Positions 1-7,966 of a stretch of DNA of 15,639 bases are shown piece after piece. The first letter of the stretch is position 1; each line of letters starts with the position of its first letter. Source of the DNA: Candidatus Hodarchaeota archaeon. Its GTDB lineage: Archaea > Asgardarchaeota > Heimdallarchaeia > Hodarchaeales > YT1-057. The notes beneath the pieces were generated by a model. It was not told where the DNA came from, made no database searches, and saw nothing but the letters and a program-made list of their open reading frames with translations. The DNA lies in contig JAEOTI010000083.1 of the NCBI GenBank assembly GCA_016839955.1, forward strand, positions 1-15,639, written 5' to 3'. A program made the translations under genes and the position numbers.

Positions 1-2
1 CT

Positions 3-497
3 CCTAAATTCAAACTTTCTCTTACCCAGATAGTAGCAATCGCGTTTATCGTTATTATTGTAGGTTTTTTTGCCCTCGAAATCGCTCACTCTACTGGAAA
101 CAATAAAGTGGAGCTTTTTCTACTGCCCGAGGAAATTCGATTAAATAGTAGTGGTAGCGTTGTCTACCCGAGTATAGGACTAAACGATCCAATCTATGAA
201 AATGATGATGTTTATTTTATACCCTGTACTCTGAAAATCAGCTCCAATGGGTTGTTGAACCATATAAATGAAGTAAAAATTACCTTTCGGCATTCCAATG
301 GGAGTTCTTACACCGCATATCAGTGGACGATTATTTATGGTTTTAATGGAGAAAAATCAGCTGGTATTGGTCTAATCCTTACTTTAAATAATGCTTCAAC
401 TGGACTCTATGAGGTTGAGGTTTCAGGATATTCTAATGGTTTATTAGCTGGATCTACTGCTCATGCAACATATCAGATCAATGTTGTTACAATCTAG
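3..497 (+). CDS. Membrane-anchored surface protein, 5'-truncated by window edge
   Basis: The reading frame is open from the left edge, so the true start lies outside the window. A GTG at 108 is in frame but would cut off an obvious membrane segment. The visible N-terminal part, LTQIVAIAFIVIIVGFFALE (about residues 7-26 of the visible part), is one hydrophobic helix. After it come about 135 polar residues rich in beta-prone stretches, Ser, Thr, Asn and Gly, with several N-glycosylation sequons (NSS, NGS, NAS). This fits a single-pass anchored protein with a small Ig-like or jelly-roll domain outside the cell. I do not recognise the family, and no catalytic motif is visible. It is tail-to-tail with pmbA, 15 nt apart. 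A T-run at 539-544 could end its transcript inside the pmbA 3' end. It may be related in role to the pilin-like gene at 11162, but the sequences are not obviously alike. Confidence 0.7.
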   Translation, partial: PKFKLSLTQIVAIAFIVIIVGFFALEIAHSTGNNKVELFLLPEEIRLNSSGSVVYPSIGLNDPIYENDDVYFIPCTLKISSNGLLNHINEVKITFRHSNGSSYTAYQWTIIYGFNGEKSAGIGLILTLNNASTGLYEVEVSGYSNGLLAGSTAHATYQINVVTI

Positions 498-512
498 ATT
501 CTTCAAGCTACT

Positions 513-1937
513 CTAATTTCTAAAGACAACTGTTCCACTTTTTTCTGTCAGTATATAGGGCAATGTAATGGCAAAAGGCAATGGGGGTGGACGGACAGTC
601 TCTTTTTTTCCCACCATTTTAGTAGCTTTGAGTAAATGAAATATATTCCCTGCAATAGATATCTTTTCGGTTGGAAATTTAATAATATTATCCGTTACCA
701 GGTAGCATTCTACTACATTAACTGAGAAATCCCCATTCGAAGGATTTGATTCATTTGCCCCTATCACTCGTTTAACTAAAATTGTAGCTCCTGAACAGTC
801 TTCAACTAAATTCGTAGCGTTACTTGGGGTCACAGCTTCTAATACCAAATTTGCTGGAGTGGGTGCAGGAGGATATCGAAATGATCGAGGACTTTCTGAG
901 AAATAATGAACTCGATAACAATTACCTCCACTATCCGGAATTTCTGGAGAGAACGCTGATAATGAAGATACTAGAGTTCCCTGCTCCACTAGCTTTTTCT
1001 GTCGTGTAGTGATTCCTTCATCATCAAATGAGTAAAAAGGAATTAATTCGCTACTTAACGGGTCATCTAAAATCGTAAAACCCGTAGGAAACTTCATATT
1101 GTCTCCATTTTGCCTTTTTTGTAGAGGTTTGGATTCTTGGGCACTTCTAACGATTGATGGAACGATTGTGTATGCTAATAATTCGCCTAGAGCTTCTGGG
1201 TGCCATATTATTCTGCGAGTTTTTTTCAGGCGGTTATTTTCACGGCTTGGGACTTTTATTGCATTACTCAATAGCATAGCGGTAGAATAAGCCCTTGTCC
1301 CGATACCATATGGATCTAAATTTGCAATATTATGAGCTCTAATGGAGTCAAAACCAAATCCCATTTCTCCCGTTTGTCTTCTCACAATTACTTGGGATTT
1401 TGCTTCAAACCAACCATTAAGCGACTCACGTAACAATCCATTGGAATTAACAATAAGACGATGTTCAAGAGTTCTTGAACATGAGCTTTCTACTGTTTTC
1501 GTTAAGGGGTCTAAAAGTGCGCTTTCCAACATTTTTTGTACGACACTTTCAAGATCACCTCTTTTTATGGAAGTAATCTCTGAAAGATTAGTGTATTTAT
1601 CTCGGATGGTTTCACCGGAAGAGAAAGACATTTTTGACTTTTCTGATTTAGATGTGGACAATTCTGCCTGTAATCCTGCATTACGAATTAATTCTTTGGG
1701 ATCCATATCCAATGTTCCACAGGAAAATCCTAAACGGTCTTTTTTGATTATTCTAATTGCGATCCCTTGTTCAATGAACCGTCGACCAGCAATCCTAACA
1801 GCTGAGCCAAGAGCGAATTGTAAAATATCATTTTTTTGGAGAAAGATTTCTATATCCGGCACACCGGTTTGGTTCGCAATTTTTAGTACGTTCTCAGCGA
1901 TTTTTTCCATTCCTAAACCATGATCGCTGATTGTCAT
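513..1937 (-). CDS. pmbA: PmbA/TldE-like subunit of TldD/TldE metalloprotease
   Basis: This is the non-catalytic partner of TldD. In bacteria the TldD/TldE pair trims peptides such as pre-microcin B17 and helps degrade the antitoxin CcdA; the archaeal substrate is not known. The family fold is visible: an N-terminal stretch on aberrant-residue and glycine contexts (FALGSAVRIAGRRF), a C-terminal GDFSVNVVECYLVTDN segment, and ISIAGNIFHLLK near the end, matching the PmbA 'GDfs...G.i..P...ItIaGNl' pattern. The HExxxH metal site of TldD is absent (the equivalent region reads IIWHPEALGELLAY), as expected for TldE. The longest frame starts at a TTG (1973) that overlaps tldD by 17 nt. I prefer the ATG at 1937, 19 nt after the tldD stop; an ATG at 1910 (MEKIAENV) is also good. 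It is cotranscribed with tldD. Confidence 0.88.
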   Translation of the reverse strand: MTISDHGLGMEKIAENVLKIANQTGVPDIEIFLQKNDILQFALGSAVRIAGRRFIEQGIAIRIIKKDRLGFSCGTLDMDPKELIRNAGLQAELSTSKSEKSKMSFSSGETIRDKYTNLSEITSIKRGDLESVVQKMLESALLDPLTKTVESSCSRTLEHRLIVNSNGLLRESLNGWFEAKSQVIVRRQTGEMGFGFDSIRAHNIANLDPYGIGTRAYSTAMLLSNAIKVPSRENNRLKKTRRIIWHPEALGELLAYTIVPSIVRSAQESKPLQKRQNGDNMKFPTGFTILDDPLSSELIPFYSFDDEGITTRQKKLVEQGTLVSSLSAFSPEIPDSGGNCYRVHYFSESPRSFRYPPAPTPANLVLEAVTPSNATNLVEDCSGATILVKRVIGANESNPSNGDFSVNVVECYLVTDNIIKFPTEKISIAGNIFHLLKATKMVGKKETVRPPPLPFAITLPYILTEKSGTVVFRN

Positions 1938-1956
1938 TAGAATACCAACATAATCT

Positions 1957-3357
1957 CTAATAGTCTGATACAATTGTCAACTGTGACGCACGTAGAGCGG
2001 GTGATAACGCTCCTTGAAGAGCAATTTGTCCTTCTTTTCCACAAGTTCCTGTAGTTTGTACCACTCTATTTCCAACGCCATTAACACGTCCAAGAAAACT
2101 CAACATGTTGCCAATGACAGTAAAATTCCTAATTGGTGTTGTTATTTCTCCATTCTTCACTTCATAAGCCAGATTTACAGGAAGTCTGAAAGTACCTGAA
2201 AAAGAATCAGCTGTACCCCCACCTGCGTTTACAATATAAATTCCCCTTTTTTCAACGTCTAAGAGCTCTTCTATTGTCATATCCCCTGGTTCGACAAAAA
2301 AATTGCTCATTCTTACTAAAGGGAAATTCCCAAATCCTTCTGCTCTAGAATTACCTGTTGACATTGTCGAGAGGGCTCCTGCAGTTTCTCGATTATGAAG
2401 ATAATCTGATAACATTCCGTCTTCTACAATCACTGATCCTGCAGCTTTCACTCCGTCATCATCGTATGCATAAGCCCCCAATGAGGGAACTGAGGGATCA
2501 TCCACAATAGTTACTAACTGAGAAGCGATTTTATGACCTAATAAACCGCTGAAAATAGACCTACCTGATAAAACCGTATCAGCCTCTACAGCATGTCCTA
2601 GGGATTCATGAACCAAATACCATGATGGAACTGGTGTTAATATTGTTGGGTAGTTACCACTTCTTACAGTTTTTGCTTCAAGAACATTTTTAGTTCTTTT
2701 GATTGATTCTTCTAGCAAATTACCTTTTTCAAGGTCATTGAAAGGTGTATTTCCAAGACCTCCCATTTTCATAGAATAATTACCTCTCATGACTCCTTTT
2801 GAACCTGAAAAGCGTATTGTAGAAAGATGAGATAACTTCGATTGGGAGATTTGAGTCCCATCAGTTGAAATGAAAATTTTATCCTCAACGTTCATTTCCA
2901 CTCTTAAGCGAATTTCATCGATATAATCAGGAGTATCAAGAGATTTTAGGATCAAAATACCTTGATTAACAATTTCTTCTATTGATAAAATTTCAGCTTT
3001 GTCTGGAAGTGTAACAGTTGTAATGTAAGTTCGTTCACAGTCAGCTAAGTTAATTTTTTTCGAGAATTCTAAATTTTCAACATTTTTAGCTAATGATATT
3101 GCTGTTTTAGTTGTTTCCTCAATATCTTCCATTGAAGATAAACTAGCTGAGCTAAAACCCCATTCTCCTAAGCTTAAGGCTCTAACTCCAACTCCCCTGA
3201 TCTGCCGTTGTTCACTTGAAAGCACATCACAAAAGGAATCCTTCTTACAAAAAACTAATACTAGTTCTCGAAGATCCTGCAAACGTAAATCTGCATATTT
3301 TATTTGTTCTCGTGATACTTGTTCTAAAAAATCTGCAGATATTTCTTCAGCGTACAT
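1957..3357 (-). CDS. tldD: TldD-like zinc metalloprotease, catalytic subunit
   Basis: The protein is 466 aa, normal for the family. The catalytic zinc site is intact: HESLGH at residues 250-255 (H250, E251, H255) and the C-terminal Cys ligand in GTCGKEGQ (C439), which matches the 'CGKEGQ' of bacterial TldD. Other family blocks are YAYDDDGVKA (296-305), the NSRAEGFG region (336-343) and NAGGGTADSFSGTF (377-390). It should form a heterodimer with the PmbA-like product, with the active site in TldD; from family knowledge it cleaves unfolded or extended peptides. The start is an ATG, with no clear Shine-Dalgarno site. A TATA-like tract lies about 40 nt upstream on the minus strand, so the pair probably has its own promoter in the 117-nt gap after the SMC gene. 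No residue needed for catalysis is missing. Confidence 0.93.
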   Translation of the reverse strand: MYAEEISADFLEQVSREQIKYADLRLQDLRELVLVFCKKDSFCDVLSSEQRQIRGVGVRALSLGEWGFSSASLSSMEDIEETTKTAISLAKNVENLEFSKKINLADCERTYITTVTLPDKAEILSIEEIVNQGILILKSLDTPDYIDEIRLRVEMNVEDKIFISTDGTQISQSKLSHLSTIRFSGSKGVMRGNYSMKMGGLGNTPFNDLEKGNLLEESIKRTKNVLEAKTVRSGNYPTILTPVPSWYLVHESLGHAVEADTVLSGRSIFSGLLGHKIASQLVTIVDDPSVPSLGAYAYDDDGVKAAGSVIVEDGMLSDYLHNRETAGALSTMSTGNSRAEGFGNFPLVRMSNFFVEPGDMTIEELLDVEKRGIYIVNAGGGTADSFSGTFRLPVNLAYEVKNGEITTPIRNFTVIGNMLSFLGRVNGVGNRVVQTTGTCGKEGQIALQGALSPALRASQLTIVSDY

Positions 3358-3391
3358 TGGGGACCTAAACCAGAGGATTCAATCTTTTGTT

Positions 3392-3405
3392 TAATTATAA
3401 TAAAT
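3392..3405 (-). promoter_or_regulatory. Candidate TATA element for tldD-pmbA
   Basis: Read on the minus strand, this stretch is AATTTATTATAATT-like. It lies about 35-48 nt before the tldD ATG and is the most TATA-like tract in the SMC-tldD gap. The position suits an archaeal promoter with a short leader. The whole gap is AT-rich, so the call is weak. Confidence 0.3.
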
Positions 3406-3434
3406 TGAACACTAAGTAATCTATCCTTATCTCC

Positions 3435-3459
3435 AAAAAAGATTTGGCTTTTAAATCTT
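3435..3459 (-). terminator. Hairpin plus T-run after the SMC gene
   Basis: On the minus strand, 16 nt past the SMC stop codon, a perfect 7-bp stem (AAGATTT / AAATCTT) encloses a 7-nt loop and runs straight into six Ts (3435-3440). This is the layout of an intrinsic terminator. In archaea the T-run alone is usually the main signal. It separates SMC transcription from the downstream tldD-pmbA unit. Confidence 0.45.
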
Positions 3460-3474
3460 GAAACTACAAAGAAA

Positions 3475-6400
3475 TTAAACAGGTACGGCCTCTAATTGTG
3501 ACAAATCTCCGGATCGTACTACGGTTAGAAAGTTAACTCCGTCAGGAATGTCTTCTATCTCTGGACAAATAATGAGAAACTGCTGGGCTACAATTCGGTC
3601 CTCTCCCAAGAGCTGGGAAGTTGATTCGATCATTCTAGGAATAATAGACACTAATCTGGCTTTGTTTGCAGCATCTAATCCTCTGTCAAATTCATCGATG
3701 GTACTAATAGGACTTATAGATTGAGATTGTAAGGCAATAATCAACGCTACTAAACCAGCTTGACGTTCCCCTGAACTTTGTCTTCCTAAGCTACGTTCTT
3801 CTTGGTCACCAAAGGAAACCCAAACAAATGTTTCACCCTTCTCAGGTTTTTCTTGTCCAATGACTTCGATACGACCTCTTCCCCCAACACTCTGTAAGAT
3901 TTCATCAAAAATTGCTTGAACTGTTTGGAGCTTTGCATTAAAGACGTCTATCCAACATGATTTCCAGTGTTCGAGTTCACTTTGTAATCGTTGCAGCTCA
4001 TTTTTTCGCTTGGTTAGTTGGTTTGAAATTCCTTTAGTGAAATTTAGATGTTTTTCAAAGTTCTTTTCGTCCGTAGATGATAATTTCTTTTTATTAAGAT
4101 CAGTAAGGTCTGTTTCAAGTTCTTCTAATAACTCGGAAACAACTACTTTACTTCGAATCTTTTTTGGAGCCTTGGGTACTTTCTTTTTGACTTTCTTTTC
4201 TAGAGTTATAGCGGTAACTTTTACTTCTTTGAGAGTGTCTGTTTCTCGGTATAGTGTATCTCGCAGTTCTTCAAGATTGTCTGTAACTCGAGATTTTTCT
4301 TCCTGGGTTTTCTGATGAAAACGAATTGCATCTTCTATTATTTTCTGGCGTTTCACTTTGCCTAATTCTAACTGCCTAATTTTCTTCTTCAATGGAGCAA
4401 TACTAATTTCTAAGTCAGCAATATTACTTTGGATTTCTTCTATTTGGTTTTCTAAAGCTCTTAGTTCCCCTTTTTGACTGATTTCTTCTTGATTATGAGA
4501 TCTTAATCTCTCTTGTAATCTTTCAGTAAGTGGTGAGATGTTTATTTTATCCATACTAACTTCAAATGCTTTAACTTCTCTCTCTTTCACTCCAATTTCT
4601 TTTGTTAGTGTTTCTTGCCTATTAAGGAGTTTCTGATACTCAGGATCTTTATGGCTCAAGTTTTCATAAGTTTTCTTGGCTAAATTTCCCTCTTCACGGA
4701 CTTCTTGAAGTGATTTCTCAAGTGTGGCAATATTAGGATCAGAATCTTGACCTATGCCATCAAATTGATACCCAAGTAGATTTGATCTTGTTTTTCCACT
4801 GATACTATAGCGATAGGAATCTTGAGTTGCGGAAAAAATACTACCAGAATATGATACAAACTTTAACCCTGAAAAGGTTCCAGCAAGCTCTTGAGCAGTT
4901 TTTTGGTCAAGTTCTTGAGTAAGGATATGTTCTCCTCCCCATCTTGCAATATATGCCTTTAGAAAGGGTGGTGCTGTCAAAACATCAGTTATATAACAAT
5001 GAACGTGGTCATCTTCCTCAAGCTCTTTGGGAAACTCAAGTAAATCCATTCCTTCAATATATCCAATTGATATTTCAAATCCTTCTGAATTTCTTAACTC
5101 TACTAGAGCATCAAAGGCTTCTTTGTCTAACGCTATAAAATCCATTAATAAATTTGATAAAGCTGTGGAAATAGCTTTTCGCCATGGCTCATTGTTATGA
5201 TCAATGGAACATTCAGATCCAAGTGGTCCATAAACTCGGTCATCCAATTCAAGTTCTCGGATTCGTCTTCGAAACTCTAGTATATCTTGATTCCAAGGAA
5301 TAGTTTGCTTTTTGGAAAATTTATCCTTCCTTTTCCGTGATTGCTTCAATTTTTTGACTAAAGTATTTTCACTTAGGCGTAATTCTTTGTGTTTGTTGAG
5401 ATGAATTTGAATTTTCGTTTCAAAATATTTTTCTGTTTTAATTCTAAGAGTTTTTCTTTCTTCTTCTAACGAGTTTAATTCTCGATCGATTCTCATTTTT
5501 TCCTCTTCAAGACTCCGGAGTTGATTATCAGGGCTTGCTTCTCTTGCTGTTTTGAGTTTGGTCCTTATTTTTTTAGAGTCTTCATAGTTTTTTTGCAGTT
5601 TATTTTCTATTATTGATATTCTCTTCTTATTATTCTGAATTTGTTCATGTTTTGTAGTAATTTGAGTTTGAGTTGCATTCTGTTGATTCTTTACAATTTC
5701 AAGATCTTTGGTGAACTTCGCTACAATTTCACGTTGTTGATCCAGATTGATGGCGGCAACACTTTCATCCTCACTTGATTGGGTGATGTCTTCCTCTCGT
5801 TCCGTTATTTCTGTCTGGAGTTTTTCAACTGACTTTTCAAGTGTTGATACTCTTTCCTGCGCCTGACGGACAGGAATCCATTCCATTTCACATTGGAGAT
5901 TAGTGATTCGTTTTTCTAGACGTTCCTTTGTTTTCCAAAGATCATATCGTTCCTTTAATTGAGAAAGTGTGATGTTTGCTACCTCAAGCTCCTTTTCGTA
6001 CTTCTGAGTATCCTCTAGTTTCGATTTTATCTTTTTTTGGGCTTCTAAATATTGTCTCTCAGCTGTTTGCAATCCAAGTTTTTCCACTAGCATTCTGAAA
6101 CGGTCGTTAGGATTTTCCTGAACGAAAACATTGAAATCATCGGCAGGAACAAATGCTAGAGGGTCTTGAGGATCAATTCCAACTTTTGCTAGAGCTGAAA
6201 TTAATAGAATTGCTTGATCAGGACTAAGTTGAGTCCATCGTTCACTTTGAGACTTAATAAAAAACTTACTTCTCCCAGATTTCGAAATAGTACGACGAAT
6301 AGTAACAGAATCTTGATTTAATAACATTGCAAACTTTGGTTCGATTGAAGTGATGAATCTTTCTCCCCCTACGATCGGGTTTGACAGAGTAATCTCTATT

Positions 6401-6636
6401 TGAGCTTGTTGACATCCGCTTCTGACATATGCTCCAAGAGAGTCCATTCTGACAGATCGAGGATCCATCCCCAAGCCTAACCGTATTCCATCAATAAGAA
6501 GACTTTTTCCTGCTCCATTTCTTCCAGTGACTATTGTTACACCACGAGGGAATAAAATTGCTTCATCTTCATATAAAAGAAAATCTTGAAGCCGAACTTG
6601 ACGTAAGAATGGTACTGATGCAATAATCCCGGACAC
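3475..6636 (-). CDS. Smc5/6-like SMC-family ATPase
   Basis: A 1053-aa two-headed coiled-coil ATPase of the SMC type. The N-terminal head has Walker A GRNGAGKS at 38-45. Residues ~190-450 and ~640-900 are long charged coiled coils, separated by a globular hinge at about 455-630. The C-terminal head has the ABC signature region RQSSGERQ (952-959), Walker B ending in STIDEFDRGLD (D981, E982) and a D-loop. There is no CxxC zinc hook, so it is not Rad50. Several motifs recall Smc5/6 rather than canonical SMC: LGAYVRSGCQQAQIEITL at 67-84; FVPADDFNVFVQENP at 162-176, like the Smc5 'flPQd.v.eFa' block; the hinge start YGPLGS..(N)..W..AI at 459-488, like Smc6; and QQFLIICPEI (1018-1027), like the Smc5 'QyFliTPKl'. 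Canonical archaeal SMC is about 1,150-1,200 aa. The start is GTG, with an in-frame TAG 21 nt upstream. No kleisin or Nse gene is adjacent in the window. Its role is probably in chromosome maintenance or recombination. Confidence 0.85.
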   Translation of the reverse strand: MSGIIASVPFLRQVRLQDFLLYEDEAILFPRGVTIVTGRNGAGKSLLIDGIRLGLGMDPRSVRMDSLGAYVRSGCQQAQIEITLSNPIVGGERFITSIEPKFAMLLNQDSVTIRRTISKSGRSKFFIKSQSERWTQLSPDQAILLISALAKVGIDPQDPLAFVPADDFNVFVQENPNDRFRMLVEKLGLQTAERQYLEAQKKIKSKLEDTQKYEKELEVANITLSQLKERYDLWKTKERLEKRITNLQCEMEWIPVRQAQERVSTLEKSVEKLQTEITEREEDITQSSEDESVAAINLDQQREIVAKFTKDLEIVKNQQNATQTQITTKHEQIQNNKKRISIIENKLQKNYEDSKKIRTKLKTAREASPDNQLRSLEEEKMRIDRELNSLEEERKTLRIKTEKYFETKIQIHLNKHKELRLSENTLVKKLKQSRKRKDKFSKKQTIPWNQDILEFRRRIRELELDDRVYGPLGSECSIDHNNEPWRKAISTALSNLLMDFIALDKEAFDALVELRNSEGFEISIGYIEGMDLLEFPKELEEDDHVHCYITDVLTAPPFLKAYIARWGGEHILTQELDQKTAQELAGTFSGLKFVSYSGSIFSATQDSYRYSISGKTRSNLLGYQFDGIGQDSDPNIATLEKSLQEVREEGNLAKKTYENLSHKDPEYQKLLNRQETLTKEIGVKEREVKAFEVSMDKINISPLTERLQERLRSHNQEEISQKGELRALENQIEEIQSNIADLEISIAPLKKKIRQLELGKVKRQKIIEDAIRFHQKTQEEKSRVTDNLEELRDTLYRETDTLKEVKVTAITLEKKVKKKVPKAPKKIRSKVVVSELLEELETDLTDLNKKKLSSTDEKNFEKHLNFTKGISNQLTKRKNELQRLQSELEHWKSCWIDVFNAKLQTVQAIFDEILQSVGGRGRIEVIGQEKPEKGETFVWVSFGDQEERSLGRQSSGERQAGLVALIIALQSQSISPISTIDEFDRGLDAANKARLVSIIPRMIESTSQLLGEDRIVAQQFLIICPEIEDIPDGVNFLTVVRSGDLSQLEAVPV

Positions 6637-6699
6637 CTCAGATTTGGATACCCACTATTGCGAATTACCAAATATTGCCGAGTTTTTCTATGTAAATAC

Positions 6700-6709
6700 T
6701 ATTTATGTC
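6700..6709 (-). promoter_or_regulatory. Candidate TATA element for the SMC gene
   Basis: On the minus strand it reads GACATAAATA and ends 63 nt before the GTG start. The identical 10-mer sits upstream of the divergent reductase gene, which strengthens both calls. If real, the leader would be about 35-40 nt long. Confidence 0.35.
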
Positions 6710-6899
6710 GGCTAAAAAGCTTGCTATTTTGCACTAAACTCTGTTTTTCTCAAATAAGTCTAATTAAAGATTTAAACTCTGTAATAACCCGACATTATTA
6801 CTGATTTAGGTGATAAAATCCAAAACATCTCTAAGAAACCATTCAGTTATGATTTTTTTCTTTAAAGCATTCTATCCCAATTGTCAAATTCGCTTAACA

Positions 6900-6916
6900 A
6901 AATTGATCAAATTGAT
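6900..6916 (+). repeat. Tandem AAATTGAT repeat upstream of reductase TATA
   Basis: AAATTGAT occurs twice with a 9-nt period (6900-6907 and 6909-6916). It ends exactly where the candidate TATA element begins and contains the palindrome TTGATCAA across the junction. This position is where TFB (BRE) or a regulator would bind. It could also be chance in AT-rich DNA. Confidence 0.35.
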
Positions 6917-6926
6917 GACATAAATA
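6917..6926 (+). promoter_or_regulatory. Candidate TATA element for the glyoxylate reductase gene
   Basis: GACATAAATA, 46 nt before the ATG. With initiation about 25 nt downstream, the leader would be short and would still include the GAAGGA ribosome-binding site. The same 10-mer appears in mirror position for the SMC gene. Confidence 0.4.
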
Positions 6927-6959
6927 ACTGAAATTAGACTTTTCACAGCTTTTATCTCC

Positions 6960-6965
6960 GAAGGA
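6960..6965 (+). promoter_or_regulatory. Shine-Dalgarno site of the reductase gene
   Basis: GAAGGA, 7 nt before the ATG at 6973. It is the clearest ribosome-binding site in the window, where most genes have none, and it fixes this start. Confidence 0.55.
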
Positions 6966-6972
6966 ACCAACT

Positions 6973-7953
6973 ATGAAAACTATTAAGATTTTTTTTACTA
7001 GAAAGCTTCCTGAGCGTCCTTTACAAGAACTATATCAGGATTCAGACTTCGAATTAGATTTTTGGACAGAAGAACATCCAATAACAAAAATGGATTTATG
7101 CGAAAAAGCACGCAATTCAGATGTTCTAGTTACTCTATTAAGCGATAATATTGATAGAGAAGTACTTACCAGTTTAAAAGGTAATCTTATAGCTCAATAC
7201 GCAGTGGGTGTTGACAATATCGACTTTGACACAGCAAACGAACTTGGAATAAGGGTTACTAATACACCTGGTGTTCTCACAGAAAGTACAGCTGATCTGG
7301 CATGGACATTACTATTGGGAGTAGCAAGACGACTTATAGAAGCTGATAACTATGTGAGAAAAGGTTTATGGAAAATTCCTTGGGGTCCAAAATTGTTACT
7401 GGGTGTAGAACTAACCAATAAGACTCTTGGGATCATTGGACTTGGACGGATCGGTCAAGCTGTAGCTAGGCGTGCAAAAGGCTTTAAGATGCACGTTCTT
7501 TACACGAGTAGGACAGAGAAAACAGATTTTGAACAAGAATTTGGTGAAGGGATCCGAAAAACTTCTTTAGAAGACCTTCTGGTTCAGTCAGATTTTATAA
7601 CGGTACACGTACCATTAACAGCAGAAACAAGGTCAATGATTGGGAAAAAGGCCTTTTCACTAATGAAAAAAACAGCAATCTTTATTAATACAGCGAGAGC
7701 AGCGGTTGTCGATGAAACAGCACTTTTTTCAGCTCTTAGACACCATCAAATTTTAGGTGTAGGTTTAGATGTTTTTCATCAAGAACCATTAAATGAAGAG
7801 AACTCTTTACTAAAACTAGATAACGTAATACTAGCTCCCCACATTGGATCAGCAACTACAGAAACTCGAGAAAAGATGGTAGAAATAGTTATCAAGAACA
7901 TCAAAGCTCATATAAAAGGTGAAAGCCTCCCAAATCTGGTTGTTAAAGGATAA
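6973..7953 (+). CDS. gyaR: Glyoxylate/hydroxypyruvate reductase (D-2-hydroxyacid dehydrogenase)
   Basis: A 326-aa NAD(P)H-dependent D-2-hydroxyacid dehydrogenase, expected to reduce glyoxylate to glycolate or hydroxypyruvate to glycerate in the cytoplasm. It follows the Pyrococcus glyoxylate reductase along its whole length: AQYAVGVDNIDFDTA (74-88), the VTNTPGVLTESTADLA block (95-110), the Rossmann motif GLGRIG (156-161), the catalytic Arg in NTARAAVVD (R242), the Glu in HQEPLNEE (E271) and the catalytic His in APHIGSAT (H290). SRT after the second Rossmann strand (179-181) hints at NADPH preference, since the acidic residue typical of NAD users is missing. One oddity is that the usual 'ARG' is 'ARA' here. 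The ATG start is supported by GAAGGA. The downstream gene begins 13 nt later, so the two are probably cotranscribed. Substrate preference within the family cannot be read from sequence. Confidence 0.9.
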   Translation: MKTIKIFFTRKLPERPLQELYQDSDFELDFWTEEHPITKMDLCEKARNSDVLVTLLSDNIDREVLTSLKGNLIAQYAVGVDNIDFDTANELGIRVTNTPGVLTESTADLAWTLLLGVARRLIEADNYVRKGLWKIPWGPKLLLGVELTNKTLGIIGLGRIGQAVARRAKGFKMHVLYTSRTEKTDFEQEFGEGIRKTSLEDLLVQSDFITVHVPLTAETRSMIGKKAFSLMKKTAIFINTARAAVVDETALFSALRHHQILGVGLDVFHQEPLNEENSLLKLDNVILAPHIGSATTETREKMVEIVIKNIKAHIKGESLPNLVVKG

Positions 7954-7966
7954 TTGAATTATAGAC

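Larger units (their letters stand above)
6637..6972. promoter_or_regulatory. Divergent intergenic region between SMC and reductase genes
   Basis: These 336 nt are very AT-rich and hold no gene that I can see. They must hold promoters for both flanking genes. The visible structure is a shared 10-mer (GACATAAATA) on opposite strands, an AAATTGAT direct repeat, and a Shine-Dalgarno-like GAAGGA before the reductase. The middle part (about 6710-6890) shows nothing definite. Confidence 0.6.

Noticed and set aside
1342..1923. A 193-codon plus-strand frame opposite pmbA
   Set aside because: It lies wholly antisense to a well-conserved PmbA sequence, and its translation has no domain-like pattern.
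3475..6636. Reading the SMC-like protein as Rad50 or RecN
   Set aside because: No CxxC zinc hook is present. There is a globular hinge of about 175 residues, and the head motifs fit Smc5/6 better.
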